Below, in pieces: positions 22,060 through 24,333 of a DNA stretch of 24,333 bases. The notes under the pieces were generated by a model that was given only the letters and a program-made list of their open reading frames with translations, was not told the DNA's origin and searched no databases. Each line of letters begins with the position of its first letter. Position 1 is the stretch's first letter. Source of the stretch: JAGOSA01 sp039795715 (GTDB taxonomy: Bacteria; Patescibacteriota; Minisyncoccia; Phycocordibacterales; UBA9973). The stretch covers positions 1-24,333 of the forward strand of contig JBDKLD010000005.1 of NCBI GenBank assembly GCA_039795715.1, written 5' to 3'. Both the position numbers and the translations under genes were made by a program.

Positions 22060-23106
22060 ATGATTGTAAAACAAACTCCTGACAAATTACGTGTTGCTAT
22101 CAATGGCTTCGGCCGTATAGGTAGAGCATTTCTCAAACTTGCATGGGAACGCTCGGAAATAGAAATTGTCGCAGTCAATGATCTTGGCTCTATTGATTCG
22201 CTTTCATACTTACTCAAGTACGATACTGTTTACAAAAAATGGAGTAAAAATGTTTCTACAACTAAAAACACTATTGTGATCGACGGCAAAGAAGTTCTGT
22301 ACCTTTCTGAAAAAGACAGCACCAAGCTTCCTTGGAAAGCTCTAGATATAGATGTTGTGGTAGAATCAACCGGACTTTTCACTTCATATGAAGGCTCCAA
22401 GTTCCATCTCGATCAAGGCGCAAAGCACGTAGTTATCTCAGCTCCGGCAAAAGACAGCGAGGGTGCGCAACAAACACCGACCATTTTACTTAGTGTCAAT
22501 GAAGAACAATTTGGCACTTGCCCGATTACTTCCAACGCCTCTTGTACAACCAATGCCGCAAGCCCGCTAATCGCAATACTCCACGAGGCTATTGGTATTG
22601 AGAAAGCTATTCTCAATACCGTCCATGGCTACACGGCCTCGCAGGCGCTCGTCGACGGCCCATCCAAGAAAGACCTACGTGAGGGTCGTGCTGCGGCTCA
22701 AAACATCGTGCCGAGCTCTACTGGGGCTGCAATCGCTGTCGCCAAAGCATTTCCTGTACTTGAGGGTTTGTTTGATGGGATTTCAATTCGTGTACCAGTT
22801 CCAGCTGGCTCAATAGTCGATGTTACTTTTATCGCCAAGAGAAATACGACAGCCGAAGAAGTCAATGAACTACTCAAGAAAGCCGCGATGCAGGATCGCT
22901 GGCACAATATTTTTTCTGTGACAGATGAGCCACTCGTCTCGAGCGATATTCTCGGTACATCGTATGCTTCAATTGCTGACCTTGCCATGACTCGCGTTGT
23001 TGGCGGAAATTTGGTAAAAGTAATGGGATGGTATGATAATGAAATGGGGTATACCCATACGCTTGTTGAGCACGTGATTAAGGCGGGGCGAACTGTTACT
23101 AAATAA
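22060..23106 (+). CDS. gap: Type I glyceraldehyde-3-phosphate dehydrogenase
   Basis: 348 residues. The enzyme oxidises glyceraldehyde 3-phosphate with NAD(P) and phosphate in glycolysis. The Rossmann motif is VAINGFGRIGRAFLKLAWE (about 11-29). The catalytic Cys162 sits in SNASCTTNAASPL, followed by HGYTASQALVDGPSKKDLRE, RAAAQNIVPSSTGAA and the C-terminal GWYDNEMGYTHTLVEHV. ATG 22060 is chosen because the extended -10 lies immediately before it; an open frame starts at 22021 but only inside gatB. A small coiled-coil gene follows after 13 bases. Confidence 0.97.
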   Translation: MIVKQTPDKLRVAINGFGRIGRAFLKLAWERSEIEIVAVNDLGSIDSLSYLLKYDTVYKKWSKNVSTTKNTIVIDGKEVLYLSEKDSTKLPWKALDIDVVVESTGLFTSYEGSKFHLDQGAKHVVISAPAKDSEGAQQTPTILLSVNEEQFGTCPITSNASCTTNAASPLIAILHEAIGIEKAILNTVHGYTASQALVDGPSKKDLREGRAAAQNIVPSSTGAAIAVAKAFPVLEGLFDGISIRVPVPAGSIVDVTFIAKRNTTAEEVNELLKKAAMQDRWHNIFSVTDEPLVSSDILGTSYASIADLAMTRVVGGNLVKVMGWYDNEMGYTHTLVEHVIKAGRTVTK

Positions 23107-23119
23107 TCAGAGATTAAAT

Positions 23120-23419
23120 ATGGGAATTGAAGAAAAATGGAACAACAATAACGAGGGTTTTGATGCCGTTATGAGAGGGCTAGAAGAAGTCGGTAAAAAT
23201 ATTGGTGAAAATACTGACAATGTTCAACTTGAAGGATCTGCATTAGAAAAAGAAAAGAATGAAACTGTACAGATGGAACTCCTGAAGCAGAGGCAGACCT
23301 TGGTAAAAGCTATAGCAAATACAGATGATTTCGCTAGGAAGGGCTTATTGGAAGAAGAACTTGCCAATCTTGAAAAGAAAATGGAGAGTGTTGACAATGA
23401 TTTGTCTATGGCCGCGTAA
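23120..23419 (+). CDS. Small acidic coiled-coil protein, unknown function
   Basis: 99 residues, not recognised. The N-terminal half is acidic and Asn/Gly-rich (MGIEEKWNNNNEGFDAVMRG), the second half (about 42-94) is a continuous charged helix with heptad-like Leu spacing (LEKEKNETVQMELLKQRQTL, then LEEELANLEKKMESVDNDL), predicting a coiled coil. No membrane segment or cysteine is present. It lies between gap and rpiB with gaps of 13 and 6 bases, so it is co-transcribed with sugar-metabolism genes. A regulatory or scaffolding link to them is a guess. Confidence 0.7.
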   Translation: MGIEEKWNNNNEGFDAVMRGLEEVGKNIGENTDNVQLEGSALEKEKNETVQMELLKQRQTLVKAIANTDDFARKGLLEEELANLEKKMESVDNDLSMAA

Positions 23420-23425
23420 TTCAAT

Positions 23426-23908
23426 ATGAAGATCTATTTTGCTTCTGACCATGCTGGCTTTGAACTCAAGGCCAAGCTCATAAAAGATCTGGAAGATAGC
23501 AACTATGAAGTTGAAGATCTTGGTGCACACGAATTTGAGCCATCTGATGATTATCCTGATTTTGTCACAAAAGTTGCCAAAGCAGTTGCTTCAGATTCAT
23601 TAAGCTATGGCATAGTTGTTGGTGGCTCCGGACAAGGTGAGGCAATGGCAAGCAACCGCGTCCACGGAGCGCGTACTGCGCTTTTCTATGGCCCTGTGTC
23701 GCCAAAGCAAGCAATTGATGTGAGTGGCGAGCTGAGTAGCGATCCATACACCATAGTTAGACTTTCTCGTATGCACAACAATGCCAATGTACTTTCTATA
23801 GGAGCACGATTTGTTTCGTACAATGAAGCAGCGACTGCGGTAAAGATTTTCTTGGATACGCAGTTTTCTGACGATGAGCGACACGTGCGAAGACTTTCCA
23901 AATTTTAA
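23426..23908 (+). CDS. rpiB: RpiB/LacA family sugar-phosphate isomerase, probable ribose-5-phosphate isomerase B
   Basis: 160 residues. RpiB interconverts ribose 5-phosphate and ribulose 5-phosphate. The N-terminal ASDHAGFELK holds Asp8 and His9 for substrate binding. The E. coli catalytic Cys (in CGTGIG) is Gly here: the loop reads VVGGSGQGEAMASNR, with Glu72 where mycobacterial RpiB uses Glu as catalytic base. The C-terminal MHNNANVLSIGARF and DERHVRRL are well conserved. An insertion of about 15 residues (near 91-107, VSPKQAIDVSGELSSDP) sits between the strand after the active-site loop and the next helix. The downstream gene encodes the epimerase that acts on the same ribulose 5-phosphate, which supports the substrate assignment. 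Confidence 0.92.
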   Translation: MKIYFASDHAGFELKAKLIKDLEDSNYEVEDLGAHEFEPSDDYPDFVTKVAKAVASDSLSYGIVVGGSGQGEAMASNRVHGARTALFYGPVSPKQAIDVSGELSSDPYTIVRLSRMHNNANVLSIGARFVSYNEAATAVKIFLDTQFSDDERHVRRLSKF

Positions 23909-23931
23909 ATTAATTTTTTCTTCATCTTGAT

Positions 23932-24333
23932 ATGGCAGAGATAATCCCCGCAATTTTACCAGAATCAGTATCTGACATCCGCAACCAGGTCGCGGCAGTT
24001 TTGGGTAAGGTTAAAATAGTGCAAATAGATATGGTTGATGGTGTTTTTGCTCCCAACCAAACCTGGCCATACAATGGCGAAGATACAAACTTTATCGAAG
24101 AACTCGAGGCTGAGCGTGAGGGTATGCCATTTTGGCAAGAAATGAACTTTGAGCTCGACCTCATGGTAAAGAATGCCCACGATCACCTAGACTATTTCTA
24201 TAAATTCGCTCCAGCAAGAATTGTACTTCATGCCGAGGCTGAGGGCGACGAGGAAGAGTTTGCCAATTTTGTTGAAGCCATTGACCCGTACATTCGCGAC
24301 AACACTGAAATAGGCGTGGCATTCAATGTTGAT
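23932..24333 (+). CDS. rpe: Ribulose-phosphate 3-epimerase-like protein, 5' part (cut by window edge)
   Basis: The frame stays open from ATG 23932 to the last base, giving 134 codons without a stop. The protein starts MAEIIPAILPESVSDIRNQV. A strand with QIDMVDGVFAPNQTWPYNG follows (about 34-52), then ELDLMVKNAHDHLDYFYKFA and ARIVLHAEAEGDEEEF. This matches the TIM-barrel pattern of ribulose-phosphate 3-epimerase: metal-binding Asp in the IDMVDG strand, the LDLMV strand and a following VLHAE strand, where the family has a metal-binding His. Rpe interconverts ribulose 5-phosphate and xylulose 5-phosphate. It follows rpiB by 23 bases, consistent with a pentose-phosphate unit. The C-terminal half lies beyond the window, so the catalytic C-terminal Asp cannot be checked. 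Confidence 0.85.
   Translation, partial: MAEIIPAILPESVSDIRNQVAAVLGKVKIVQIDMVDGVFAPNQTWPYNGEDTNFIEELEAEREGMPFWQEMNFELDLMVKNAHDHLDYFYKFAPARIVLHAEAEGDEEEFANFVEAIDPYIRDNTEIGVAFNVD

Noticed and set aside
1..24333. UGA recoding (code 25 or 4)
   Set aside because: All genes read through at full length with no in-frame TGA; only avoidance of TGA stops is visible.
1..24333. tRNA, rRNA or CRISPR array
   Set aside because: The short gaps show no cloverleaf with CCA-type acceptor, no rRNA-like stretch and no regularly spaced direct repeats.

Overview
The window looks like a chromosomal segment of a Patescibacteria (CPR) bacterium, most likely from the Parcubacteria side. This rests on several things: very short intergenic gaps, compact versions of housekeeping proteins (AlaS of 579 aa without its C-terminal domain, L13 of 114 aa), CPR-flavoured conserved proteins (a sigma-region-4/HARE-HTH fusion, an actin-fold protein next to a bitopic membrane protein, a membrane protein resembling the N-terminal part of CPR conjugation-type ATPases), and almost no Shine-Dalgarno sequences. 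The taxonomy is inference. No rRNA, tRNA, CRISPR array or complete insertion sequence was found, and no gene-free stretch exceeds about 160 bases.

Layout. At 1-69 (minus) is the 5' end of a transposase-like HTH gene cut by the window edge. A divergent consensus promoter (117-145) then drives a small membrane protein (170-427), closed by a strong terminator. 482-2152 carries frr and an RseP-type site-2 protease; 2261-4081 is typA/bipA; 4197-5225 is the sigma-region-4 plus tandem HARE-HTH regulator. A 127-bp nested inverted-repeat element (5231-5357) separates it from a membrane protein (5381-6643), mltG (6665-7672), mnmA (7726-8847), an MgtC/SapB protein (8906-9436), an M3 oligoendopeptidase (9519-11369) and a short alaS (11371-13110). 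An actin-fold protein and a bitopic membrane protein (13138-15620) come just before a translation cluster: infA, rpmJ, rpsM, rpsK, rpsD, rpoA, rplQ, rplM, rpsI (15661-19822). Two terminators separate this cluster from a convergent orphan gene (19922-20476, minus). The right side has gatB, gap, a small coiled-coil gene, rpiB and the start of a ribulose-phosphate 3-epimerase gene (cut by the edge), so sugar-phosphate metabolism clusters there.

How genes work together. Most genes serve translation: initiation (IF-1), ribosomal proteins, recycling (RRF), the TypA GTPase, tRNA charging and amidation (AlaS, GatB) and tRNA thiolation (MnmA). Transcription is represented by RNAP alpha and the sigma-4/HARE protein. 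Envelope functions are MltG, RseP, MgtC and several membrane proteins. gap, rpiB and rpe belong to glycolysis and the pentose-phosphate pathway.

The most striking genome-wide signals are regulatory. Many genes have an extended -10 box (TGnTATAAT-like) 6-11 nt before the start codon, implying leaderless transcripts. All genes except the edge transposase-like one lack a convincing Shine-Dalgarno. None of the 27 complete genes ends in TGA (21 TAA, 6 TAG). The best candidates for something new are the nested repeat element, the sigma-4/HARE regulator, the alpha-operon leader, and the actin-fold/bitopic pair whose phosphate-loop aspartates are missing.
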